From positions 501,406 through 565,405 of the forward strand of contig LNAC01000772.1 in assembly GCA_002007465.1 (NCBI GenBank): a stretch of 64,000 nucleotides of DNA. The letters run 5' to 3'. The DNA is from Ailurus styani (taxonomy: Eukaryota; Chordata; Mammalia; Carnivora; Ailuridae). The position numbers and the translations under genes were made by a program. Of the stretch, positions 12,424 through 22,886 are shown in pieces; position 1 is the first letter of the stretch; each line of letters opens with the position of its first letter. The notes under the pieces were generated by a model that was not told the DNA's origin, searched no databases, and worked only from the letters and a program-made list of their open reading frames with translations.

Positions 12424-12561
12424 GGGGTGTCTGGGTGTCTCATTTGGTTAAGCATCAGACTCTTGATCACAGCTTAAGTCTTGATCTCAGGGTGGTGAGG
12501 TTAAGCCCCGCATTGGGCTCCACTTGGACGTGGAACCTACTTAAAATAAATATAAAAAATA
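12424..12561 (+). mobile_element. Older CAN-type SINE, sense, short form
   Basis: Head ggggtgtctgggtgtctcat, internal region with gatctcagggtggtgag, then a short body ending in cttaaaataaatataaaaa. It is more diverged than the neighbouring copy. An imperfect target duplication (aatgcacatgaacta at about 12409-12423 and aatgtctgtgaacta after it) marks the edges. Confidence 0.82.
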
Positions 12562-12659
12562 AATGTCTGTGAACTAATGTACTAATTAAAACACAGATAT
12601 TATGAGAGCGAATAAAAAAGAAAAAGGCCCAACCAAACTTGTCTACAAGAAATCAACTT

Positions 12660-12882
12660 GGAAAGTGTATTGGGATAAATTGGAAGGGAAGGCAAACCAT
12701 GAAAGACTGTGGACTCTGAGAAACAAACTGAGGGTTATGGAGTGGAGGGGGGAGAGTGGATGGGTAAGCCTGGTGGTGGGTATGAAGGAGGGCATGTATT
12801 GCATGGAGCACTGGGTGTGGTGCATAAAGAATGAATCTTGGATCACTGAAAAAATAAAATTAAAATTAAAAAAATAAGTATA
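12660..12882 (+). mobile_element. Carnivore L1 3' end inserted in the old ORF2
   Basis: Blocks aggcaaaccatgaaagact, tctgagaaacaaactgaggg, gagcactgggtgtggtgc and a closing A-rich tail are the 3' UTR of a carnivore L1 type different from that at 6140. Both sides read on as L1M ORF2 (cttgtctacaagaaatcaac before, ataaaacacagattaaaa after), so it is a clean nested insertion. Confidence 0.82.
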
Positions 12883-14285
12883 AAACACAGATTAAAAATA
12901 AAAAGAGGAAGAAAGACATGATGATAACGTCAAGCAAAAGAAATTAAGTTCAGACAAAGCAGACTTTAGAACAAGACAGAATGGCAAAGATAAAGAGAGG
13001 CATTGCATATAAAGGATCAAGTCTCCCAAAAGACTTAACAATCCTTAGGCACATAGACACATAAAACAGAGAGAGCATCAAGGTACTTGAAACAAAAACT
13101 AATAGACCTGCAAGGAAGATAGACAAATCCATTATTATAGTTGGAGACATCAACACCTCTCTATTAGTAATTGACAGAACCAGTGGGTAGAAAATAAGCA
13201 AGCATATAGTTGAAATGAACAACATCATTTAAGCAGATTTAATTGATATTTAAACAATATTTTATCAAATAACAGAAGAATACATGTTCTCTTCAGATTC
13301 ACATAGAAAATTCACCAAGATAGACCATATTCTCAGTCAGAAAACACACCTGATCTAATTTCAAAGAATAAAAATCATACAAAGTGTGTTTTATGTTTTG
13401 AACCAACAATAAAATCAAACTAAAAATCAATGACAAAAGGATAGCTAGAAAATTCCAAAACATCTGGACATTAAACAAAACATACTTAAATAAAACATGA
13501 GTCAAAGAAGAATCCTGGAGAGAATTTCCACCTTGAAAAACTAAGAAATCTGAGCAATATAAACCTAAATCAAGTAGAAGAATAGAAATCATAAAAATAG
13601 GAAAACCAAAAGTAAGGAAAAGTCAAGAAAAGTTAACAAAAGTAAAAGTTAATTCTTTAAAAAGATCAATAACATTGCTAAATCTCTAGCACAATAACTA
13701 AGAAAAAAGAAAATACACAAATTACTCATATCAGAAAAGGAGAGATGATTATTCCATGGACATTGACCCAGGTGAATTTAGTCAGCTAATCTTTGACAAA
13801 GGAGAAAAGGTAACTAAATGGAGAATAGATAGTTTTTTCAAAAAATGCTGCTGGAACAACTGGATATCCATATGCAAAAAAAAAATAATGTAGACAAAGA
13901 CCTTATATCTTCTACAAAAATTAACTTAAGTGGATCATGGACCTAACTATAAAAATGAACAATTTTAAAAGTTCTTGAAGGTAACAGAAAATGTAGATGA
14001 CCTTGGCTTTGGAGGTGTGTTTTTAGATACAACATAAAAAGCAGTCTGTGAAGGAAAAAATAGAAAAATCAAACTATATTAAACTTAAAATCTTCTGCTC
14101 CACGAAAGACTCTGTTAAGAGAATAATAAGACAAGCTATGAACTTGGAGAAAATATTTCCAAAATACATATTTGATAAAGATCTGATATCTGAAATACAC
14201 AAGACCACTTAAAACTCAGCACTTAGGATATAATATTAAAAATAGGGAAAAGATCTGAACAGCTACCTCACCAAAGAAGGTGAAT

Positions 14286-14671
14286 TATGAATGAGTTGAA
14301 TTATGTTCCCTAAAATTTGTGTGTTGAAACTAACAACCAGTACCTCAGAATGTAACCTAATTTGGAGATAAGGTCTTTAGAAAGGTAATTAAGTTAAAGA
14401 TTTTAGGTTGGGCCCTAAACAAGTTGACTGGTTTCCTTATTTAAAAAAAGGAGATTTAGTCATAACATTCACAAGCACAGAGTAAAGACCATGAGGATAT
14501 AGTGAGAAAGTGGCCTATAAGCCAAGGAAAGTGGCCTCAGAAGAAATGAAACCTGCCAACACCTTGATTTTAGACTTAGCCTCTGGAACTGTGAGAAAAC
14601 AAATTTCTGTTGTTAAAGTCAACCAGTCTGTGATAATTTGTTACAGCAGCCCTGGCAAAGTAATACAATAT
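14286..14671 (+). mobile_element. MLT1-type solo LTR (ERVL-MaLR), sense
   Basis: It follows MLT1 block order: gaattatgttccctaaaatt, cagaatgtaacctaatttgg, ttgggccctaaac, cctcagaagaaatgaaacc, then ctggaactgtgagaaaac and a closing gcagccctggcaaagtaata. This is a retroviral-type LTR left by recombination, with no internal genes. L1M ORF2 text continues on both sides, so the LTR inserted into an already resident L1M. Confidence 0.85.
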
Positions 14672-15426
14672 ACAGATGGCAAGTAAGCATATGAAAAGAT
14701 GTTCAACGTTGTATGTCATTTGGGAATTGTCAGTTAAAACATTAGAAGATAAGTTAAAATTAAGGGATACCACTGTAAAACTGTTAGAATGGGAAAATCC
14801 AAAGCATTGATAATATCTAATGTTTGCAAGGATGCAGAAAAACAAGAACTGTCATGGCTAGTGGGAATGTAAAGTGGTACAACCACTCAGGAGGACAGTT
14901 TCTCACAAATCAAAACAATCATATATGATACAGCAGTCATGCTCCAAAGTATCTATGCAATTGAGTTGAAGACTTATGTCCACATAAAAACGTGCATACA
15001 AATGTTTAGAGCAGCTTTAGTCATAATTGCCCCAAACTGGAAGCAACTGAAATATTTATCTTTTAAATAAATTTTTGTTTTATTTATGTTTCCAGCTTTA
15101 TTGAGATATAATATGATACATGATATTTTGTAAGTTCAGGGTGTAGAATGTGCTGCTGTGATACATTTACATATTGCAAAATGATTGCCACCATACAATT
15201 AGCTAACACCTTCAGCACGTCACATAGTTACCATTTAATTTTGTGGTGAGAATATTTAAGAACTATTCTCAATGAATTTCAAGCATATAATATAGTATTA
15301 TTATATAATATAGTATTATTAACTATAGTCTATTAGACTGTATACTAGATCTTCAGAACTAGTTTATTTTATAACAGGAAGTTTGTACTTTCTGACTAAT
15401 ACCTTCCCATCCCCCACCCTTTTTCT

Positions 15427-15427
<1 letters not shown>

Positions 15428-15465
<38 letters not shown>

Positions 15466-15489
15466 GCACACACACACACACACACACAC
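15428..15489. repeat. (CA)n microsatellite
   Basis: About 31 CA units with two CG interruptions. Its position inside the L1M fragment and its length make it a likely polymorphic marker. Confidence 0.95.
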
Positions 15490-15549
15490 GAGTTCCTGGT
15501 AATCACCACACTATATTCTGTTTGTATGAGTTTGGGTTTTTTTTTTTTA

Positions 15550-15756
15550 ATTTTTTAAATTTTAATTTTTTTTAAAGATTTTATTTATTTATTTGACAGA
15601 GAGAGAGATTACAAGTAGGCAGAGAGGCAGAGAGAGAGGAGGAAGCAGGATCCCCGCTGAACAGGAAGCACGACACGGGTCTCAATCCCAAGACCCTGAG
15701 ATCATGACCTGAGCCGAAGGGAGAGGCTTTAACCCACTGAGCCACTCAGGTGCCCC
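15550..15756 (-). mobile_element. CAN-type SINE, antisense
   Basis: A T-rich tail, then aaagattttatttatttatt, gattacaagtaggcagagag, gaccctgagatcatgacctg and gccactcaggtgcccc. It splits the antisense L1M piece: text before is gtttgggttttt and text after is ggctttttt, consistent with a T-rich target duplication whose exact edge is blurred. Confidence 0.92.
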
Positions 15757-16483
15757 TGGCTTTTTTTTTTTTTTTTAGATTCCACATGTAAGTGACATTA
15801 TGCAGCATTTGTCTTTCTCTGTATGACTTATTTCACTTAACATAATGCCTTCAGGTTTCATCCATGTTGCCATGAATGTCAGGATTTTTTATTTCTCTTT
15901 TCTGAATAATGTCCCATTGTATAGAAATGTCTTTTAATAGATGAATGGGTAAACAAACTGCAGTATACAATGAAATATTATTCAGTTCTAAGAAGAAACA
16001 AGCTATCAAGCCACAAAAAGACATGGAGGAATGAATCTTAAATGCATATTGCTAAATGAAGGAAGCCAAGTAGATGGTTCTAACTATATGACATTCAAGA
16101 AAAATGTAGAAGTAAAGATCAGTGATTTCCAGATTGGGGGAGGAGTGGGGATAAACAGGTGAATTAGAGATGACTTTTGGTGTGGTGAAACTATTTTGCA
16201 TGATGTTGAAATGTCGGATATTTGACATTATGCATTTGTCAAAATCTATAAAACTTTACAGCACAAAGAGTGAATCTTCATGTAAACTATAGACTTTAGT
16301 TAATAATAATACATTTTTGGTTCATTAACTGTAACAAATATACTACACTAATGCAAGATATTAATATAAGGGGAAACTTTGTTCATGACTGAGGACATAT
16401 TGAGAGCATTCTATATAATTTGTTTCATTTCTCTATAGCTAAAACTGCTCCAAAAATTAAAATGCCTATATAAATATGGGCAT

Positions 16484-16934
16484 ATATATATTATATATTA
16501 TATATATTATTATATATAATAATAATATATTATTATATATTATATTATATTAATCAATATTATATTAACATATGATACTATAATATTATTATTAATAATT
16601 ATCATATTATTATATAATATTATATTGTATCAATATAATATTAATATAATATATAATAATCATACACAATAATATAATAATTAATTATTAATAATAATTA
16701 TTGATAATATTATTGATATTAATATTATTAATAATATAATATATTATATAATATTTTATATTATTATATAATTATATTATTAATATATTATTAATGTGTT
16801 ATTATAATAATATAATATTATATTAATATGTATGATTGATATTATATTAATATATAATATATTATATATTATTATATAATAATATATAATATGATATATA
16901 TTATAATATATTATATATTATTATATATATATAC
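16484..16934. repeat. AT-only low-complexity block, about 450 bases
   Basis: Almost every base is A or T, made of irregular tatata, attatt and aataat units with many short palindromes. It starts at the 3' end of the sense L1M and ends before the antisense L1M, so it may have grown from an A-rich retroelement tail. It has the composition of a flexible or fragile segment, but nothing functional can be claimed. Confidence 0.93.
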
Positions 16935-16984
16935 ATTAGGGTTAATGGTATACATTCTATGGGTTTCAAGAAACATATAATGAA

Positions 16985-18300
16985 ATGAATAGATCATTAC
17001 AGAATATAGAATAATTTCACTGACTTAGAAACCCATTTAACTTAAAGCTCTTAAATATGTATTCATTCTTTCCTGCCCTAAGGCCCCTAGAAAACAATGA
17101 TCTTTTTATTGTCTTCAGATATGTCTTCTTTTTCAGAAGGTCACACGGTTGAAGTCATAAGCTTTGTAGCCTTTTCAGATTGGCCTATTTCACTTAGTAA
17201 TATCATTTAAGCTCCTCCCCCTTGTCTTTTTGTGGTTTCATAGCTAATTTCTTTTTATCCCTGAATAATATTTTACTATTTGGATGTACTAGTTTATTTA
17301 CCTCACCATCTACAAAAGGACATATTGCTTCAAAGTTTTGGCAACTATGAATAAAGTTGTTCTAAACATTCAAGTGCTGGTTTTTGTGTGAACATAAGGA
17401 TTCAACTCATTTGGGTGAGTATCAAAGAGTATGGTTGTTGGATCATATGGGAAGAGTATGTCTGGTTTTGTAGGAAGCTGCCAAACTGTCTTCCAAAGTA
17501 GTTATACCATTCTGCATTCTCACCAGTGATGAATGAAGAGTTCCTGTGCTCCACATCTTTGCCAGCATTTGGTGTTGTCAGTGTTTTGGATTTTATCCAT
17601 TTTAATGAGGGTGTAGTTGTATCTTGCTTTAATTTGAAACTCCACACTGACATATGATGTTGAGCATTTTTTCACATGCTTATTTGCCATATGTATATCT
17701 TCTTTCGTGTCTGTTCAGATCTTTTGCCCATTTTTTAATCAGGTTGTTCATTTTCTTATTATTGAGTTTTAAATTTGAAATAACAGTCCTTTATCAGATA
17801 TATGTTTTGCAAATATTTTCTCACAGTCTAAGGCTTGTTTTCTTATTCTCTTGTTAGTGTCTTTCATAGAGCAGAAGTTTTTAATTTTAATTAAGTCCAA
17901 CTTTTGAATTCTTTCTTTTTTCATGGATTATACCTTTGGTGTTATACCTAAAAATTTACCACCAAAACTAAGGTCGTCTAGATTTTCTCCTACATTATCT
18001 TTCAGGAGTTTTAGAGTTTTCCACTACATTTATTTTTTTTTAAGATTTTATTTATTCATTGGTGTGAGAGAGAGACAGAGATAGTGAGATAGAGAAAGCA
18101 GAAGCAGGGAGGACAGGGAGAAGTTGTCTCCCTGCTGAGCACGGAGCCCGACATGGGGTTCGATCCCAGGACTCTGGGGCTGTGACCTGAGTCAAAGGCC
18201 GATGCTTAACACACTGAGCCACCCAGGTGCCCCTTTCATTATGTTTAGATATGAAATCCAATTTGAAATTATTTTTGTAAGGGTTAGTGCCTGAGATCCT
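16985..18300 (-). mobile_element. L1M 3' part, antisense, 5'-truncated
   Basis: The plus strand shows antisense late ORF2: gataacagtcctttatcaga-like text near 17785, gccagcatttggtgttgtca, tgccaaactgtcttccaaag, tcacagtctaaggcttgttt. The 3'-UTR side is at 16985-17260, and the element ends near 18300 past an inserted SINE. All frames are broken. It faces the sense L1M across the AT block, giving an inverted arrangement of two old L1s. Confidence 0.85.
18033..18233 (-). mobile_element. CAN-type SINE, antisense
   Basis: It begins with taagattttatttattc and ends with gagccacccaggtgccc. The middle (gtgagagagagacagagata, tgctgagcacggagcccgac) shows an older variant body. It lies inside the antisense L1M, which resumes with atgtttagatatgaaatcc. 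Confidence 0.92.
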
Positions 18301-20190
18301 AGGAGGACATAACTTCAAAAGATTCAGAGAAAAGAGGGACACAATCTCATGGCAGGAATCTGCCTAAGAGGAGAAGCAATCCACACGAGTTCTGATTCAA
18401 CAAGGAGGAGATAATAGAAAGGCACCTAAGGAAACAAATATTTGGTACTCTGCAGTGAACTGAGTATATTTTTATTATTTTTTTTTAAACAAGAAATTTT
18501 CCTGGAGAAGTAACTACAAGAGTGTATGGACTTCACAACTAAGCCTTTTGTTAAGTATTTCCAGATATCCTGTCAAAGGAGTTGAAAGCAAGGGCAGTTG
18601 GAAGCTGGACTAAAGGACATATGTTAACCACTAGTCAGTGATGATTCCTCAGGGTCCTGGCTACTGAACTAGAAACTGCTTTGGGAAGACCCATTGGAGG
18701 GTTTCAGAGCTTGATTGTTGGCCTTGTCCTGCTTTACATTTTTAGAATAATTTAGAAACACCTACATGATGTTGAAGAATTTATTCTACATATTCATGAT
18801 GTTGTATTTTAGAAAAATTTAGAAAAACCTACACCTACAATATGATGGAAAAAAAGGTTCTGCTTCAGCAGATCAGATTATGGGCTGTCAAGGCTGGGAC
18901 AGAGATAAGCATGAGTGAACCAAAGGAAACGATGGAGGAAGAAATGACTCTGCATTAGCAGGGATTTAAAAAACAAGTGACAGTAGTATTTGAAAACAAA
19001 AAAGTTGGGCTGTTTAAAAAAAGGTTTTCAAGAACAGTTAGATTCTGGTGGATAAAAGGCCCCTAAAAGCTGCTTTATTGGTGAGCTCCCCACATGCAGG
19101 GCTTGGCCTCAATTTGTCAGACCAACTGTGTAGAGACAGTCTGTGCTGTTAAGAGCTAGCGTCATCCAGTCATACTCACAAAGCTTTCCAGAAGTGAATG
19201 CAAAATGTTCTACATAAGTTTCCTTATTTTAAAAGAGAAATTTAATGAAAGGGGAATGGATGCTTTGTTTCGTCTGGTCATCTCGTCAGTCTTCCAAACT
19301 GCCTTAGTACCTCAATGGGCTAACTCAAAAATCTACTGGTGTTCCCACCTAAACCCTTGAGAGGTTCTGTCCAGGTTCTTGACTTCTGTGTAAACAAACT
19401 TCATTTGTCTGAGAGCATGGTTTACAATCCATTTCCTCAATCCCTGGCTCTGTCTCCTGGCTAACACTCCTCAATGTGATGTTTCACAAGTTGAGTTGTA
19501 TTGGCTCTGAGATTTGGACAGGGCTCTGTTAAGTCTCTCTTTCCTTCCCAGTTCTCTTTCTTAACTATGTTTCAGAGGACTAAATCTCCCTATCCATGCA
19601 AGAAGTGATTTAAACAATGTCTTATTTTGGGCAAGCACCTGGGAAGCCACAATGTAGAGAGAATTCAGGTAGTGGATGGCAGATAAAGTGAGGGGCCTGT
19701 AAGTCTTGCAGTTCAGTGAGACTGGATCTCTATTTCTGTTAACAAGCTATCTGAAAGGAGAAAGCCATTAGACCTACCACCAAGTTGCAGGGAATATAGA
19801 CATTAGACATAGATGAATAATTACATGACCCTATAAAGAAGCCACTTCCCCAATCCAGAATTGGGTCAGGGGGGTAATCCAGAGAGCAGGTTTCACCCAC
19901 AGATCCAAGGCATGGAGGAAAGGGGTTGGAGGACTCATATGATAAAAGAAAAGTAAAAATCAGAAGCAAATATATACACTTATTTGTGTCCTGATTCAAA
20001 ATAAATCAACTGTGAAGTGACATCTTTGAGACAATTGCAAAAATTTAAATATGGACTGGGGATGTTAGATGAAGTTAAGGATTTACTGTTAATTCTGTTA
20101 AGTGTAATTATGTCATGGTGGTAATAGCGAAAAAAAAATGTTATCAGTTAGAGACATATATTAAGTTTTATGGTGTTGATGTAGGAAAGA
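18301..20190. other. Unassigned DNA
   Basis: No gene or named repeat recognised. Short poly-A and poly-T runs occur. An 86-codon minus-strand frame at 19739-19999 has no recognisable domain. Confidence 0.5.
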
Positions 20191-20646
20191 TGTTAGGGTT
20201 CTAAGCCCATAGCCAAGAATTCCTGAGATGTCTTTGGTGCAAAAAGGTGGTTTTATTAGAGCATGGGGACATAAGCAGAAAGAGCTGCACCAGGGTCATG
20301 AGGAGTGGCCCATTATATACTTTCAAGTTGGGAGGAGGTTAGGGATAATGTAAGCCTCCCAGGTATCTTGGAAACAAAGTTTTCAGGATCTTGAGGGGGT
20401 TAGCTATTGTTATAAAAGGTCATTTATTATTGTTTAATAAAACTCAGTCATGAGACCCTTCAGATGTACATTGGCAGGTCATAAGCTTGGGGGATGATTG
20501 CCAACAAGTATCTGGGGTGGTGGGGGTACAGATAAGATAAGTTTCTAAAGGAATTTTTGTATGTTAAAGTAGACTTACAGGGTTCTGGGGGTTGGGCTAA
20601 GATTGCATTTTGCCCTTAGCATAGTATTAATATCAACATTGAGGCA
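20191..20646 (-). mobile_element. Probable ERV1-like LTR, antisense
   Basis: The minus strand ends like a class I retroviral LTR: a polyadenylation signal (AATAAA, seen as tttatt near 20252 on the plus strand), then a run corresponding to gcaccaaagacatctcagg and a terminal aaccctaaca, the complement of tgttagggtt at 20191. The opposite edge would be tg...ca near 20646. I see no clear flanking duplication and no internal retroviral genes. The family name is unknown to me, so the call rests on LTR grammar. Confidence 0.55.
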
Positions 20647-20844
20647 GCTGAGTTCCTAGAAGAATGTCACTCTGCCTGTTCAAGGATTTGTCAATGGGCC
20701 ATAGTAATTTTTCTTCTGCCTTTGTTTCCCACATCAGTGTGATATGACATACCTTTAAAATTTTCCAACAAGCAATATAGCACAAAATAAAACAAACAAA
20801 AATGAGGGTTGGTCTGGTTGATGAAATAAGATTAACATAATACT

Positions 20845-20940
20845 GATAATTGTTGAAGCAGGAACATGGATATATGGGAAATTCATTAAACTGTTCTGTG
20901 CTTTTGCTTATTTGAAATGTCAATAATAAAATTTTAAAAA
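20845..20940 (+). repeat. L1M/L1ME-type 3' end relic
   Basis: The order tgataattgttgaagcagga, acatggatatatgggaaatt, cattaaactgttctgtgc, then gaaatgtcaataataaaatt and poly-A matches the 3' terminus shared by several old L1 families. Only the last hundred bases remain. Confidence 0.6.
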
Positions 20941-22264
20941 TCTGTCTAGAAGGAGAAAGAAAAGGGTTGTCACTGTATTCTGTTCTATTAACAGACTTCT
21001 ATGTTTTCAAATAATATTTAAATTCTGCTTGTATTTCTTATCTGTGGAATTGAATTCCTACACAATTTCATACTAAAATCAGGCCTGAAAGAACAAGTGA
21101 AGAAACCAATAAGGACTGACAGTTTGGAACAGTCTGTGATAGAGAGAGCCAAGAACTAGTATCTCCTCTGAGAATGGAAATGTTCTCTTTCTTTCCAAAG
21201 GCACACAATTGGGTGAGGCTATTAATACACTACTGGGTTAAATTTAATTCACAGAGAAATAGGACATTCTAGAATATCCTCAAATAAAGACTGAAGGTCT
21301 TAATTGCAATAGCAACCAACAGCAAATCATAAGAAGCATATAGCCGAGAGGAAATCACAAATGGTTAAATGGCTAGGAAAACACATTTGCTTAAATGGCA
21401 ATGCAATTTGGAGTTGTGTCTTAAGTATTGTACTGTGAAATTTCAATTAGGAGCTAAGTGCTGTGAAATGGGCTGTGCTTAAGGACTTTGGCCAGCCATT
21501 AGGAGTGCACTGCAATTTTCCAAGTATGATACAGAGAGAAATTGGAATGAAAATTGGTATTTTGTTTGGAGTCTAATGTTTTCATGCCTCTTGAAGGTGT
21601 GTGTTTTCTATCATGGGGAAGATTGGTGCCCTATTTGTCAATGAGATGTACAAGATGTACAAGATGTGTAATGTGTCAGTCTGAGAGTACAACACAAAGT
21701 AGGAAAGTTCCCAGAGACTTGGTGCACTTGAGTTCCTTTAATGGAAAGAAAAGAAAGAGACTTCATTATGGTCCCTTCAGGCAGGTTTGTCATTTGAAAC
21801 ACAAACACTGGAAGTACACAGTTAAAGCATGTGGGTAAAGCACGTTGTTTTACTATAGACAACAGCAGTCCCAAGAGCAGCTGTTCCAGAACTGATTGTG
21901 ATAAGATGTAGCACCGTTAAATGTGTCTTTAGCTCTATCTCTCCTGGAGTACTGGAGGGGAGAAAATGGTTTTGTTTCAAAAATGTTCTTAGAGTTGGTG
22001 AATGTAGTCAAGATTATGGATCCATCTCTCTATTTTGGGATTCCAGATCTGATTTTAGGACAGGATTTAACTTTGCCAGCTAATGTGGAGAATGTCTTAG
22101 TCATCTTCCTAGAAAAATCATGGAAGGGTTGTCAACATATTTCCAGTATCATAAGGAAAGAGCACCATGTAGAGGGAAATGTGGGACTTGGAATCTGTCA
22201 TTTAACCTCAAATCCAATTCTGAGGCTCAAGAGCTGTGCGACCTTATGGTCTTGGTAGCTTGGA
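20941..22264. other. Unassigned DNA
   Basis: No repeat family recognised. Overlapping frames on both strands (up to 111 codons) lack domains. A tiny direct repeat, gatgtacaa in tandem, lies near 21646-21668. Confidence 0.5.
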
Positions 22265-22570
22265 CCACAGGTTAGATGATTTAAAGACATTTATTTCCCA
22301 CAATCCTGGAGGCCAGAAAGTCCAAGATCAGGGTGCCAGGTGATTACATTCCTGGTGAAGTTTCTCTTGCTGTATGTATCCTCTTGTAGTGGAGAAAGAA
22401 AGGGCTCTGGACTTTTCCTCTGCTTATAAGGACTTTAATCCCACCATGGGGATTCCACTTGCATGAACTCATTATTTACCAAAGGCTCTACCTCCAAATA
22501 TTATCATATTGAGGGTTAGGTTTCAGCATATGAATTCTGCGTGGACACAGACTTTCAGTTCATATCAGTC
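22265..22570 (-). mobile_element. MLT1-type LTR, antisense
   Basis: The plus strand reads atttatttcccacaatcctg, gaggccagaaagtccaagat, cttataaggactttaatccc, cctccaaatattatcatatt and tcagcatatgaattctg, which is MLT1 in reverse. The part nearest its 3' end is slightly shortened. A solo LTR of an ERVL-MaLR element with no internal region. Confidence 0.85.
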
Positions 22571-22660
22571 ATTCTTAGCTTCAATTTTGTAATGGAAGAA
22601 ATAAGAACTACTTAATTATACTTGATGGAAATTAAATTCAATAATAAATACTAGGTTCTT

Positions 22661-22868
22661 GGGTGCCTGGGTGGCTCAGTGGGTTAAAGCCTCTGCCTTC
22701 AGCTCAGGTCATGATCTCAGGGTCCTGGGATCTAGGCCCGCATCGGGCTCTCTGCTCGGCAGAGAGCCTGCTTCCTCCTCTCTCTCTGCCTGCCTCTCTG
22801 CCTACTTGTGATCTCTCTCTCTCTCTCTGTGTCAAATAAATAAATAAAATCTTTAAAAAAAAATAAAA
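22661..22868 (+). mobile_element. CAN-type SINE, sense, intact
   Basis: A near-consensus copy: gggtgcctgggtggctcagt, gggttaaagcctctgccttc, tcctcctctctctctgcctg, ctacttgtgatctctctctc, tail aataaataaaatctttaaaa. The 18-base target duplication, aataaatactaggttctt, is perfect at 22643-22660 and 22869-22886. Little divergence plus a perfect duplication mean a recent insertion. Confidence 0.96.
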
Positions 22869-22886
22869 AATAAATACTAGGTTCTT

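Larger units (their letters stand above)
12590..15060 (+). pseudogene. L1M ORF2 remnant, reverse transcriptase core missing
   Basis: The endonuclease side is seen at 12590-13600: gttggagacatcaacacc, ttcaccaagatagaccatat. The C-terminal side resumes near 13760 (aatctttgacaaaggagaaaag) and continues around the MLT1 LTR to about 15060 (ttgccccaaactggaagc). Roughly the central 2 kb expected for this family, covering the catalytic FADD block, is absent. It is interrupted at 12660-12882 and 14286-14671. Confidence 0.75.
15080..15915 (-). mobile_element. L1M 3' region, antisense, nested in the sense L1M
   Basis: The plus strand reads tttattgagatataatatg, gccaccatacaattagctaa, ccccaccctttttctc, then after a SINE gattccacatgtaagtgac and tgaataatgtcccattgtat, the usual antisense order of an L1M 3' UTR. 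The host L1M breaks at tcttttaa near 15060 and resumes with tcttttaata near 15930, a likely short target duplication. Confidence 0.8.
9725..16470 (+). mobile_element. Ancient L1M, sense, heavily nested and internally deleted
   Basis: An old LINE-1 can be followed from 5'-UTR-like sequence (9725-10600) through ORF1, the inter-ORF region (about 11690-12060), ORF2 and the 3' UTR, which ends near 16470 (ctaaaactgctccaaaaatt). The ORF2 middle, including the reverse transcriptase core, is missing: around 13740-13760 the text jumps from the endonuclease side to the late ORF2 side. Inside it lie two SINEs, a younger L1 3' end, an MLT1 LTR, an antisense L1M piece with its own SINE, and microsatellites. 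The 5' edge is approximate. Confidence 0.82.

Noticed and set aside
21646..21668. gatgtacaa tandem repeat
   Set aside because: Only two units; too short to claim anything.
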